From Sarcocystis neurona (Eukaryota > Apicomplexa > Conoidasida > Eucoccidiorida > Sarcocystidae), in NCBI GenBank assembly GCA_000727475.1, contig KL647289.1, forward strand, positions 4,592,019 to 4,656,018: 64,000 nucleotides of DNA. The letters are read 5' to 3'. Numbering within the stretch: position 1 is the first letter of the stretch; the number at the start of each line of letters is the position of its first letter. The notes under the pieces are model-generated. The model worked only from the letters and a program-made list of their open reading frames with translations, did not search any database and was not told the origin of the DNA. A program made the translations under genes and the position numbers. This document shows positions 12,901 through 24,359 of the stretch, piece after piece.

Positions 12901-15900
12901 CGTGTTTGCTGCGACGTCTCAGCAGCAGCAGCCGAGGCGCTTGCGCAGTGGAACAGGAGGACGAGGCCGAGGTGGAGATGCATGTGGAGGAGCAGGAGAC
13001 GGAGTGGAAGAAAGACGTTCTGCCGCTGCTCGACGCGGCACGTCCCCAGCAGCAGGAGGTGGAACGCGGAGGGTCTTGAGCTCCCGCACGGCCGCGTGCA
13101 ACGGCAGCGGCAGAAGAGAAGACAGATCGGCAGACGTGCTTCTGCAGCGCGCACAGGTGTCTCCCCAGCAGCAGCCTTCCCGCTTCGGCATGCAGGATGC
13201 AGTAACAGTAGCATCTGCCTGTCCGAGTCTCGAGGGCCCTGACTTTCCGTCTCTCTCCATCTCCGTCGCTGCGGCCAAACTCACCAAGAAGGCCGTGCCG
13301 CCGCTGAACAAAGGTAGGAATGCGACTCCCTGGGGCGTCGCATAGTCACACACACGCGTGTATACATAACAGAACCCGTGTACGAAGGCATCGCAACGAA
13401 TGCAGCTGCGTGGATATATATGTGTACATATGGTTGTAGAGAGAATATTAAGAGGATGAATTTCTAGACTGGGTAGAGAGTGAATAGGGACGATCTACAT
13501 CTCCAAAGCACACCTACATGTATGATTACGCGGAGGTGTAGGAACAATTTGCATGTGCACCGCGTGTGCATGTCTCTGTGAGTAAAACTGGACATCTCTA
13601 TGCTACATACATATATATATATATATATCTGTATATAGATATTTGCGTGAAGGGAACCACTCACTAATTCTGGTGACGCATGTGAAGGTGCAAGATCTAT
13701 ACGTGTCCGTACAGTTATCTAGAGGCGGACTTGTAGGTGTGCACGCGTTGAAGACATGTGTGAAGGTTGCCATCCGGGCTGATAGCGCTCGTCTTCGTAG
13801 CCGTTTGCACCGTTCGTACAGCTCGCAGTGCGTGCCTCTCTCAAGAGGATTTTTTCTATTCGAGTGAACTCATACTCCTGTGTTAGTCTTCACCATCGCC
13901 TTTCGTGCTCCTTCCGCGTCTTCTACATTTTCCTCGCCACATTACCCACGTCCCGTCATTTTTACGTAATGCTACCGTTCTTGACGGATCGTTCAACTTC
14001 TCTTCCGCCCACTTCGTGTCTCGGTTCTTTTCTGCTCTGTGTCGTCACGTAGAATTCCTCGTTTCCTTCGTCATTGTCGCACTTACTCGCGACTTCTTCT
14101 TCATCCCCTCCTCGTGCGCCTCCTCTCCTTTTCACTCGAGACTCTTTTTGTTGTTCAGCGTGTCACCGTCGTGCCGTTTCGTTCTTCCTCCTCTCCCAAT
14201 TGTCTCTCGGTTTCTACCCGCCCGCCCCTCGCACCGTCTCCCTTTCCTACATATTAATCTCTTTGCACGTTCTCACGTCTGTTGGTCCGTTATTTCATCT
14301 ACTCTGTCTTTCGTTTCTCTTTAGGAGGGACAACCAAATGGGCAGAGTTGGAAAAAGAAAGTGTCGCGGGTGAAACTGGTACCGCATCTGTGGAGACCCC
14401 CGAGCTGCAGACGCCTCGTGACATTGAGGTGCGTACTCGCCTCAGTGCGTTTGTTTCCGCACCTGCACGCCTGACACGTGTCACTTCTTTATCTGTGATT
14501 TTAACCGAAAGTCGCCTCAAATTTGTTTGTCTGCAGATGCGGCCTGTATATATATATATATGAGTATGTATAGATACATTTACAGTATAGTTGTAGTACA
14601 GATGCACATCGGTGTATGCACATGTATCTGTCTATCCCGATTATATACATTTGTGGTATAATTGTGATTTACGTGCAAATCTGTACATGTAAAGTAATGT
14701 ATGTGTGTACATATACGTGTAGCTTTCCTGCGTCTGTATGTGCGTGTATGCGCAGACATGTGTGCACGCACACGTATAGCATTGTTCAAAAGCGCACGCA
14801 AATCTTCGTATACATACATATATATATATATATGTATATTGTATGTTTCTCCTAAAGTTGATTAGATATGTAGCGCTGCTGACACCTACATGTCAGCGTA
14901 GCGAGAACGCAGGTAGTAACAATGATCTGCAGGAAGCAGGTCTCAAGCTTGACTGCGTGGGTGCGTGGCAATGGCGGCTGTGTGTAAAGCATTTTAGCTT
15001 GAAATTGCGTCCCCTGTAATTGCTTAACCTGTCGCATATGCGTGTTTCTTGTATACATGTCTTCATGCACACCTACGCCTATTATGGTTCTCCGCAGTTG
15101 TATGTGTGCAAGTATGTGAATGTTTGCGGTCGTGTGCCGATGGAGCGCTGCTGCTGCTTGTGTTGTGACCCAGAAGACAGAGGAGCTGGGAACTAACGGC
15201 AAAGGTGATGCGGGTGGAGCAGCAAAGAGGGACGCCGCTGCCCGCTGGGCGAACTTCGCTCTTCGACAGCAGCAGCAGATGCCTCAGAACAGCAATAGCG
15301 TCAACCGCGACAGCGTTAAAAAAGATGGTCTCGACAGCTCCAGCAGCAGCGCACCTTTGGGAGGAAACGCTTCACTGGTTAGCAGCACTCGCACGAAGAG
15401 GCAGCAGCAGTCGGAGCAGAGGAGGGGATGCAGCCAGCAGATGCAACAGCGGGAGGGGGAGGAGGAAGAGAAGGACGACGAACGACTGCAGCATCAGTGG
15501 AAGCAAGAGTCGTTCTCACGTAGCCAGAGGAGGCGGCAGCAGCGCTCTCCGTCGATCCGGCGCCAGCGGCAGTCGTCTCCGCATGGCCATAGACAGCGGC
15601 GCCCGTTGTCGCCCGAGACAACGCGACAGCAGCCGCAGCAGGTACGTCCTGCGTCTCCGTGTCAGAAACAGCAGCAGCGCCGTGGAAAAGCGAATGAGGG
15701 AGAGGAGGAGGGACAGAGGCAGCGGCAACAATCATCTCACAAGAGGCGACAGCACCAGCGACAAAACAGACCGTTGAGTTTGGAAGAGGTGCTCCGTGAT
15801 GCCGATATATTGGACACCGAGCGCAGCACATGCAGCGGCAGCAGGATGACGCCGCAGAAGAGTAACAGTCAGAAAAGCTGTAGTGAAAGTCTGGCCGCAG

Positions 15901-16151
15901 CTGACGACGCATGCGTTGCTGCTGAGGAGCAGCTACGAGGCGCCAGAAAGGAAAGGCAGCACAGAGAGAGAAGCAGAACCAGAACAGCAGCGCAGGACGT
16001 TTCGGAGCCGCAGCGAAAGGAAGGATTAGAGCGACTGGTGCAGCAGCCGAGCAGGGAGCACGCGGCGGCAGCAGTTGAAGAAGCGGCAACCACACGACGC
16101 AGGCGAGGGCGGCGTGAAGTAGGTGAAGAAGCAGAGCGAACATTGAGCTGA
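3929..16151 (+). CDS. giant LARP4/5-like La-related RNA-binding protein
   Basis: Six exons are proposed: 3929-6235, 6708-10356, 10560-11126, 11379-13313, 14325-14428 and 15174-16151. All five junctions keep phase and the total is 3,179 codons plus stop. A La motif lies near residues 261-327 (core FTLENLLRDRQLASSIKPGE). An RRM-like domain follows, with strand TIVLRDVP near residue 578, then NHTWFVTLQDAQSAQEVALW, and GQPVRVGIKA in exon 2. That order matches LARP4/LARP5, which bind poly(A) mRNA and poly(A)-binding protein in the cytoplasm. A PAM2 motif was not seen. The remainder is Gln, Ala, Glu and Ser low complexity, a His/Tyr/Gln tract near residues 2418-2542, and an Arg/Ser/Gln-rich end. 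The usual family length is about 700 aa. The ATG at 3929 has A at -3; an upstream exon joining at 3857 is possible. La motif and exon 1-2 join: high confidence. Last two exons: moderate. Confidence 0.8.
4709..4910 (+). other. La motif of the LARP4/5-like protein
   Basis: This segment carries the winged-helix-like La motif. It starts with the helix LTEVLEGLFTLENLLRDRQL and continues through the GEWV turn and the helix DIDALLLHPAV. In LARP4 the equivalent positions read like YFSxENLxxDxYL, so an aromatic residue plus ENL and a downstream Asp are kept. The family's usual Tyr-Phe pair is replaced by Leu-Phe, which may alter RNA binding. Confidence 0.75.
5613..6745 (+). other. RRM-like domain split by a Gln-rich insertion and an intron
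   Basis: The first half (about 5613-5740) contains TIVLRDVP and the following helix. Bases about 5741-6110 encode a Gln/Glu/Lys/Ala-rich insertion of roughly 120 residues. The second half resumes at about 6112 (GVTGVVKAI) and runs through the aromatic strand WFVTL to 6235. After the intron 6236-6707 it ends with GQPVRVGIKA, which corresponds to GKPIKARIKA of LARP4. The splice join is phase 0 on both sides. Confidence 0.7.
11127..11378 (+). other. LARP intron 3, a multiple of three with no in-frame stop
   Basis: The intron begins GTGAGT and ends in TCAG before GCTGGCATCC. Its 252 bases are divisible by three, and the reading frame passes through without a stop. Retention would therefore insert 84 residues rather than truncate the protein. 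The content (pyrimidine-rich toward the end, unlike the repeat-rich exons on either side) favours an intron. A second GT at 11180 would break phase with the acceptor. Confidence 0.55.
12109..12480 (+). other. His/Tyr/Gln-rich tract in LARP exon 4
   Basis: The translated segment is dominated by His, Tyr, Gln and Pro in short alternations such as QHHVYPPHYQQHRYPFYHSQ. It differs from the Ala/Gln/Glu repeats elsewhere in the protein. Tract composition of this kind is typical of prion-like, phase-separating RNA-binding proteins; that role is inferred from composition only. Confidence 0.6.
13608..13632. repeat. (TA)n microsatellite in LARP intron 4
   Basis: A short TA run sits in the intron 13314-14324. 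Similar TA runs recur in gene-poor DNA and other introns, for example near 14551, 14819, 31034, 40418, 56420, 62808 and 63735. Confidence 0.8.
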
Positions 16152-17569
16152 GAAAGCAATGGAGAAGCAGAACGTGATCAAGGTATTGGTGAATGCAGCA
16201 GGGAGCAACTTCGTAAACGGGCTCCTGGAGAGTAACACAGATGTGTAGCAGGTAGCGAGTAAAACAGCAACATCGCAGAAAGTTCCAGGAAGGGCGTGAA
16301 GAGAACCAGCAGCGGAAATTGAAAGGTGCACAAATAAGTAGGAGCCGCGAGCAGCAATATTTCCACACTGCGGAATTTCCATCCGGTGAAGCCGGCGGTG
16401 GACGAAGTATCAACGAGTGAACCGGATTCGAACAGGGGGGGGGACATCCGCTCCTGTGGCGAAGAGGTCGAAATTTGTGCGTCAACGGCAAAGGAAAGGA
16501 TACAGCGCCACGTGGAAGCAGCAAGAGGAATTCGATGAAGATCGACAAAGGAAGCTGCTATGACCTTCGCGCAGCCGTTCACCCACACCACCCCCTGAAG
16601 TTGGACTAAGGCGCGAGGCGCCCCACTGAAGAGTTCGAATGTTGTGTTTCGTGGTACTGCGGTTTATCTCCGTTGCTAATGTCGTCAGGCTTTACTGCCT
16701 CTTCCTGCTGCATGCGCGGCAGGGTGAGTCAGGCCGCCAGCGGTGCCTGTCAAACGGCGGCGGCGTGGTCAGAAGAGGTGTACTGGTGCTGACGTCAGTA
16801 TGTGTGGACATCTACACGCTTTGTGTGTATGCTTACGTATGTTTCTGAACGTGCATCTGTACGTATGCGTATGTATATATATGTGTCGATCAATGTACTT
16901 CACGGATGTGCGCGTGTGGAAATTTGGACGGATTGGTAGTCACGTGTGGATTGGGACGTCGCTGGTCGATTACGCGAGGAAGACGCGTCTGCAGACCGAA
17001 CGAGAATCGGTTGGAACGCCTGTTGACGGTCTCTCTTAGCGTGTGTAGAACTGGTTTCTTTTATTCTTTGTCTGCGTCTCCTCCTCGCCACGTTGTAGTA
17101 GAATGTAGGCCGCTGCACGGTGCGCGTCGCAGCGCTTTGGTGCCCTCCACACAGGCTCCTTACATGCTGATGGAATCCGTCGGAAGGACAGCAGCAGCCA
17201 TCCGTTTCTTCTTGCCTCAGCTGGCGAGCGTTGAGATTTTTTTTTGTGCATGTATCTGTGCCTACAGGAGGTCCGGGACCATCCAGAAATGTCGTCGGGC
17301 CATTTCGAAGGGTTTTCTCTGTATTCGTGTGTACACGGAGTGTATGTGAAAAAGAACATATACGCACGTACACACACACAATGTTGCACGCATGTGTAGG
17401 TACTGTATAGATTTGTATGAGTAGATTCTTCGACATATTCCATAATGGGTATAGGCGGGTGTGTGGGTGTGCGTGTGTGTATGTGTGCGTGGCGAATTTT
17501 ATCCTGCGTATACGCCGATGAAACGGCGTCTATAAATGGAAGCCAGCGAGTCCCGAAGGTCGGGCAGCC

Positions 17570-17845
17570 TTGGCAAATCCACTGCGCAGGGAAGAAATGT
17601 TTTTGGAGAATTCGGTTGTCTCGAAGAGAGAAGCAGGAAGGAACCTGATGGACGAGAGGGACGAGCGTTTTAGTTCAAATAAAATGCGGGTGGTGGTGTT
17701 GTTTCAGAAGAACACCCCTGATAACGAAAAACCCGAGTGTCTTCCCACCACTGAGACACTCGGAAGCGCGCGGAGAATCGCGGTAGACGTTGAGGACCCA
17801 GGCAGAGATGAGACAAGGATTTTGTTTGGCTTTTTGTTGCCTTGA
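17570..17845 (+). CDS. small unassigned open frame
   Basis: A 91-codon ATG-started frame with mixed, non-repetitive composition (for example DERDERFSSNKMRVVVLFQK) that extends upstream without a stop for some codons. It stands out from the surrounding TA-rich DNA, but I recognise no family. The exon-like patches just upstream (17100-17320) do not join it in a convincing phase. It could be a small gene, an exon or chance. Confidence 0.22.
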   Translation: MANPLRREEMFLENSVVSKREAGRNLMDERDERFSSNKMRVVVLFQKNTPDNEKPECLPTTETLGSARRIAVDVEDPGRDETRILFGFLLP

Positions 17846-18772
17846 ATGAAACGTGAGCTGATGACGGCAAGCGTGTATGTAGAGAAAATAGGACACGCTG
17901 TTTGCGCGTCGTATCAAGGAGTAAGCGCTTGTCGGCAGCGCTCGAACGTGGCGGACTTCCTTAGTTGTCTCCCATCTATTTACGGTGTGCTAAGGTCTCA
18001 ACATGGATATAACTAGATATTTGTAAACATCAATGTAGAGCTGGATGTTTAGGCATAGTTGCATGTAATTATGTCTTTGTGCCTACCTGGACGTAAATGC
18101 GCTTTTCCGAACAACAGGGTAGGTCTGACACGCTGTGCTCCTTGGTGACATTTTGGGAATTTTTTAAGGGAGACAGAAACCACGTGCGGCAGGTTTTGTT
18201 AACATTTCTTGGCAGCCGTCCATTGAAGTAGGGGCCTTGTAGGTGGTTTTGATTCACTTTGCGGTGTTCGTGTCTTGACTATGTTTTTTGTGACAGCATG
18301 TGCTTGACTATAGTGTCTGCTTGATTTTGAGGTCTGTGCAGCTGCACTTTTTTTTTATGTTTTTCCAATCGTTGACGGGCGGCTGTAGCACGTTACTTTT
18401 CTGGTGCGCTGCTTGGTGCTGCGGTTGGGGACAACTTTGGTCGTGCAATCGTACGAATAGACAGGCCTATTTGATCTGCCGACTCAAAGGTATGTCAGTA
18501 TGTTTATATTGTCTGTAAGAGAAAACGGCACTTGCGGGGTAGGAGGAACTGCTGGTGAGTGTCTAGCGAAAGAGTAGGATGCACCTTGGCTGCCGTAGGC
18601 GAACGGAGAGGACTAATGACATGAAGGAATGTAGAAGAAGACTGCGATTAAAGATTTCGGCGTTGGTGAGGGTGCGTGGCACTTGCTTTTTGTGACAACT
18701 AGGAAGAAGGCTGCGCAAGGAAGTCTTTTTTCTCAGCAGGCCGCCGCTATCTTGTAGAAAGATTGTGTGACA

Positions 18773-19012
18773 ATGAAATACGTGGTTGAAGACATAAAGG
18801 AAACATTTTTTCCTACGGGTGGTGCAGTTGCATTCCCACCAGCAGGTGACAGCTATCGCCGTGCAGTTATGTCATGTAGCTCAGTCTGCTCACTAAAAAG
18901 CGCAGGCTTTAGACTTGCAGACGGATGCGCCGCATCACACACTTCATTTGGAGTCCCTTACGAAAAGAGGTCCACGAAGGAGACTGCAGCCTTCCGAGTT
19001 GAGCTGCACTAA
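18773..19012 (+). CDS. small unassigned open frame
   Basis: A 79-codon frame starting at ATG 18773. It has balanced composition, with motifs such as KYVVEDIKETFFPTGG, and no low-complexity runs. No signal peptide or membrane segment is evident and no family is recognised. It is recorded only because its composition differs from the TACACG-rich flanks. Confidence 0.2.
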   Translation: MKYVVEDIKETFFPTGGAVAFPPAGDSYRRAVMSCSSVCSLKSAGFRLADGCAASHTSFGVPYEKRSTKETAAFRVELH

Positions 19013-20350
19013 AGAAATGAGGAGCGTTTTACCGAACGGCAAAAAAGCGTATACGCTGTGTACATACGTGGCATAACTTTGGAGCGTGAATGTCTCAAAT
19101 AACAGTTGAACTGAGTTGTCTGTCTTGCACGTAAGCTCTTTACCCCGACTCGTACGTAGATGATGCTTTGCTCAGGAGGCGTAAAATGCGTAGAGGTGGA
19201 TGCTTAGACAAGAGACCTTCGCTCTGCAGAGTGGCGCAGATTCATTTGATTTTTCTCTTCAGGACCGCGGGTCGTATTCCCACGGTTGAAACGATAGACA
19301 CCTATGCATATCCATATATGAAGTGTGTGTTTCTCTCTGTGGGCGTAGCTTGGTGAGTATATATACCCGCTTAATTGGTATCAGTGTTTCATGGACAAGT
19401 GACGACACGCTTCCGTGGGCAGAGTATCACGACGAACAGTGGAACCAGTAATAATGATAAGCCTCTGTAAGGTTTGTTCAGCATGCGAGGCAAGCCGTTT
19501 GTCGTTGAGATAAAACGGTGAATGAAGAACTGCACTATATCATTGACGGCAAATAGAGCAGAGTTGCTGGGACCCGGATAGAATGTCACGCTTTTCAGCT
19601 TTGTGTGCGTCGTGGCAGCAGTTCTAAAGGTGGTGGTTTCCAGTTTCAAACGGATTAACCGGTATCACGATGTCGTGGACAGAAGATGATCTGGCTTCAA
19701 TACACATGCATGAGTAAATATACGAAGAGTGGAAACCTAGAAATGGAAGCGTATAACAACACACATGTGTTCACAGATGCATGTATATTGTGTCGCCGTG
19801 GATATCGGCTTTTTGTGAGCGCGGCCCGCAGTGGCGTGGGCGCAGTAATTGTATAGAGAGTCTGGCTGTGAAGGGGCGGTTGTACTGATTTGTGGAAATC
19901 TTCGCTAGATAGCTCTACTGTTCTATTATAGTAGATATGGTGGAAATCTGCCGTTCTTGCAACTTACCATCTGGATAGAGATACTGCTTTTGAAGATGGT
20001 CAGCATACTACTGTACGTCTCCTCACTGTTGCGCGCCTATGAGAATGTTTCTCTTACGTCCATCGGTTAGACGACGAGCTTCTGTCCGGTAGCAGAGAAG
20101 CGTGCGGCACAGGTGATCAGAATGGACTTGAAAACTCTTCATAAGCACGTCTCTGGTTTCTGTGCATGAACGCAGATGACACGAACTTGCCGACTGCTTA
20201 CCGTCTCTGTACACTCAGGTCCAAAGCACCGAAAAGGTCTGCTGGTGTGCGTGTGTCACGGATAATTGCGTCTCACCAGGGGCCACCCTGCACCACGAGA
20301 TGTCTACCCGTGATTATAGAGAAGGACAACACCGTAGACATTTTCCTGGT

Positions 20351-20569
20351 AGATTCCGGCAGTGAACGTGTAGCTCCGGACCACCTTCCCTGATAGTACA
20401 TATATGCTAACAATGGCTGCCTTAGATTCCTGCAGGCAACGTGGAGTCCGGGGCCACTTTCCGTCACAATACGCATCTGCTGATTGTCGTTGTCGTAGAT
20501 TCCGGTACGGTACGTTGAGATCGGGGTCACCTTACGTGATGAGACGCACATGCCAACAACCTTTGTTAC
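20351..20569. repeat. diverged tandem repeat, 73 bp unit, three copies
   Basis: Units start at 20351, 20424 and 20497, each opening with AGATTCC and spaced exactly 73 bases. Later shared blocks in each unit resemble AACGTGGAG and CGGGGCCAC. The units differ at many positions, so the array is old. No coding frame runs cleanly through it. Confidence 0.7.
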
Positions 20570-21525
20570 CTTCACACGATACTGCGCCTATATCTTCGCG
20601 TCTGTGTAGTTGCATCTACACCCTACCACCGTGTGTGGAGATTTTGTGGTAGTGTCGCAGCAAGACAAAACTCAACTCTGCACTGCCAACAATGCGTGCC
20701 AAAAAAACGCTGCTTATCGTGCACCTGAGCATTCGTGTGAATACAGCAGAGGTACTCCGTACCCTCCGCCGCATTTCTGAGTTCAAATTCCCCCGGATTA
20801 TCCAGATTTATTTTGGGACTATAAACGTGACTTCAGAGACCTGTCTTTCCGCCTTCTCACTATGCAGGCAACTTCATACGAATTCGCCTGACAATCCGAT
20901 GTTTGTCTTCCGATCTACGTGCCTATACGTAATCGACTGCAAGGAACGCACGAATGGCGGGCGATTATAGTGCGTCTTTTAGGTACGTTGGTGACTTGGA
21001 GGAGGCGCAGGTTCACGTCGTCAGTGCCTCCAACAGGAGAACAGAAGCCAAAAGGTGATCAAAACACTCACAAGTACGAGTATCAATGACGTGCAGCAAG
21101 AGAGTTTGGGCTTATTCGCACTCTGTCGTTCAACGAAGAACATAAAACGCAGAGTCCTACAAGAAAGCAGTGGAATCCTCGCGCGTTGTTAACGGCTAAT
21201 GTGCCGCAGCCGCCGCGAAACATGTATGTCGCCTGCGCTACAACACCATCAGCTGCGCACCCCGTGAGTGCAGCCCCCATAGGATAACAGATGCGTACAC
21301 TGTATATAAATGTATACACATACGTATTGTACATGCAGATACGGTTGCGTCAACGTACAAATACGCCGCAGCCGTCACACAGCGCTACGCATAGTGCTAC
21401 TTCTTGATAGCCACTCCGACTCGATTAGTGAAACTACCCACATCTGCTGCCTTGCATACGCCTATGCGTACAGGGTCTCCTTCTGGTAGCACAGGCAAAA
21501 GATCAGTGCCGCATCTCTACTTGAT

Positions 21526-21605
21526 GCTTCTAAAAAGTACAATGGCAATACTGACTAGGGTGACCGCTTCTGAAAATTACAGTGACAATATCGACCAGGG
21601 TGAGA
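21526..21605. repeat. tandem duplication, 40 bp unit, two copies
   Basis: Two adjacent 40-base units begin GCTTCTAAAA (21526) and GCTTCTGAAA (21566). Aligned by eye they differ at about nine positions, and each ends around AGGGTGA. Confidence 0.7.
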
Positions 21606-22323
21606 GTATGTAACACAGATCAAGCGTCAGGACACTTCTGTACCCGACTTTATTCCTACCACGTCAAGACACAAAGCTGCACTGTGAAGTGTGGTAGAAA
21701 AGACTCCCAACTACGGGGTACCTCTGCGACTAGATTTTGGAGTTCCTGCCGCAACGCCCACAAGCGCCGGCAGATTAAAACTGCTGGATCGATTCGGAAA
21801 GACTGTTGCCCCCCTGTGTTGTGCTACAGCTGTAATTTGCTGCCAGCTCCTCTATTTTTGCTTCATAGTCGAGTCGCCGTCGCAACTTCGCTTAATGGGG
21901 AAAAGTCACATATTATTCCAAACGCTGAGTCTTCATCGCTGTTTCTAGGGCGGGACCCGCCTATGATTTCGGACATTTGATTTCGATGGATAAATGGCTA
22001 AACCACACTGCACTATTAGGTGGTTGTGTATAGGTTATCAGGTGCACATACAGTACGCAGGTAAGAATTTGTGCATCTCGGTGTAGCGAGCCGCCATGTA
22101 CGTAGCAGGTGTATACAAACGAGCCTTCTGCGGCCGCGGTCAGTAGTGCTGGTTCAAAATTATACGCATGCGGAGCAGTTCACACACAGTGCAGTGGAAT
22201 TGTGTCGAGGTACGGCTCATGCGATAGTTTTCCCAAAACAGATTATCAAGCTGTCCCAGTGTAGGAAAGAAGCAAATACTCCTCACATACGCTTTCTTCG
22301 ACGGTGTGTTTCATCAGGACTAT

Positions 22324-22824
22324 ATGTGTATTATATATAATCCTGTCAACGCTTCACACAAAATCAACTTGGACAACCACATCGCATCTGACGGGAGACA
22401 CGTTTCTCTCCACTCAGTCGTACTGCGTAGGCGCACAGGGGTGCGGAAAGAAACCATGTGCAACGCAGATGATTCGAGAGCGTTTCTCTCTGTCCACTCG
22501 TATCGCCGCAGAACAGAGGAGAGGTCGGTTCTGTGCAGACGCAGACAGATTAGTGCTTCACTTTTCCACACCCACTTCTCTACGAATTTGGGGGCACGCT
22601 ACACCGTGACATTTCCTCGTTATAGTAATGACAGTGTGGAGAGTAGATTCCAGAAGTCGTCGATTTATCACCTTCTCCTGCTTCACAGTCCAAACCTTCG
22701 CTCAGGACTGCATTGGTACACCTTACAAAGATTTGACAAGTTTAATGAATCGGCTACAACCCTGACTCCACAATATGGATTCACCTACCTTTTGTTCATA
22801 CAGCGCACATACCACGACCAATAG
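22324..22824 (+). CDS. unassigned open frame
   Basis: An open frame with first ATG at 22324, about 166 codons, of mixed composition rich in Arg, Ser and His. I see no domain, signal peptide or membrane span. Another frame overlaps its first part (22304-22609). With no family match and only moderate length it may be chance, although it is the longest non-repetitive frame between 16.2 and 25 kb. Confidence 0.2.
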   Translation: MCIIYNPVNASHKINLDNHIASDGRHVSLHSVVLRRRTGVRKETMCNADDSRAFLSVHSYRRRTEERSVLCRRRQISASLFHTHFSTNLGARYTVTFPRYSNDSVESRFQKSSIYHLLLLHSPNLRSGLHWYTLQRFDKFNESATTLTPQYGFTYLLFIQRTYHDQ

Positions 22825-24359
22825 CAGCTGAAAAATGCTCTTCATCACAAACCTACTCATGCCAACGCAGCAAACCTGCGGCAGGGTGCTACAGAATCCC
22901 GAGAGTCGTAGAGGAAGCATCTGATTGTTGCTTTCGATGAAACCGGGCCTCTTTGATTTGCAAACGGTAGAAGATGCCCCTCTGTAGCCGTTCGGAATAG
23001 GGTACCTTTGGCTTGCAACGTACAACAGGCACCCCCCGGCAACATGCAAGAAGACTATACTGCTAACCCATTCTGGCTGCACAAGCGAACTACCTCTACA
23101 TCGCCCGACTTTGTCCATTCTTGCCTTATCAAGAAACTTAGTGAGATGTCAGTCGCAATGAGTTAAGCACCTTATTTCGGCCCCTAGACTGATCGGACGC
23201 AACATCCCGTTGTCACGTCGCAAGCGCAGCGAAGGAGGCTCTGCTTGTTGCTGAGATAAATGATCTTTCCAAGCGCAGAATATGGTTTTACCCGTTCCGT
23301 TCGTCGGCCGTAATACACGTACGTGTCCATAATCGTAATTTTGTCCTCCTCTTACCCATGTTTCAGATCTCAGGAAGATGTGAGACGGAAACCAAGGTGG
23401 TATCGGCTATCAGCTGGTTCCTCCGAATTTGCAAGAATGCCACAGAAGAAGAATTATCAACCGGCTCGCAAACGGCAGCCTTGTTAGGGTCCCCGCTGAC
23501 GTAAGTAGAGGAGAAGCATGCTGGGGCCGAAACTGACTGGTGACTGTTTACCTTTACTATCATATCTTGATACTAGAGGGCTCCCTGTGCTGTGGCACTA
23601 CGCCTACAGTATGCATACATATCCCTTGTGCAGTGTTGTGCTTGCTGTGAAAGGAAAAAGACACTGTGATGATACAAGGCCGTCGTAGTTTAAGTACACT
23701 GGTGCGGCGCCGGCGCCTGGCACCCACCTGGAAGAGACCTGCGTGGTTCAAAATCACCGTAGCCATATTAAAAATGCGTACTCTTTGTAACGCACAGACG
23801 AGCAGGTAGACAGAAAGACATATGTGACTTAAATTTGGATGAAGTAACAGAAGGCGTTTTGTTCGCCTCCGACTCCCGCCGACACGCGTCAACTTGTATC
23901 ACAGTATCCGTGCAGTTGCCCCTTTCTCTTGATAACCACTCTCCTACCACATACGGGCATCCTGGTATGAAGAGATACTTTCCGTAGATTTCTGTTCATG
24001 TTTACGTATTGGCGGATTTTCGTACTATCCACGATTACGAAAAAGGCTGCCTTCCGAGTCTACTCGTGTCCGTGTTCACCGGTTGCCTCGTGCGGAGGTT
24101 TCCGTTGCAGTGTTTATATATAGTATCGTCGCCGCGCTAGTGGCCGCCGGCGTGGAACCGACCAGGGTCGGCCCGCTGTGACCGATGCCCGGGCAGTGAA
24201 ACTTACGGAGTGAAGTTTCGCTGTAGGCGCAAGAACTACTAAGAACGAATTTTCTGTCTGCCTCTTACTTCTTAGTTTCTCATTCGCGGCGTGGTGATAT
24301 ACTCGCCGAAAATGCTCGAAGAGCGCTTTTTTTGCCACGTCTTCGCGCACGCGCAACTC

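Noticed and set aside
16410..16440. tRNA-like B box (GGATTCGAAC on the + strand)
   Set aside because: No matching A box, acceptor stem or cloverleaf could be drawn around it on either strand.
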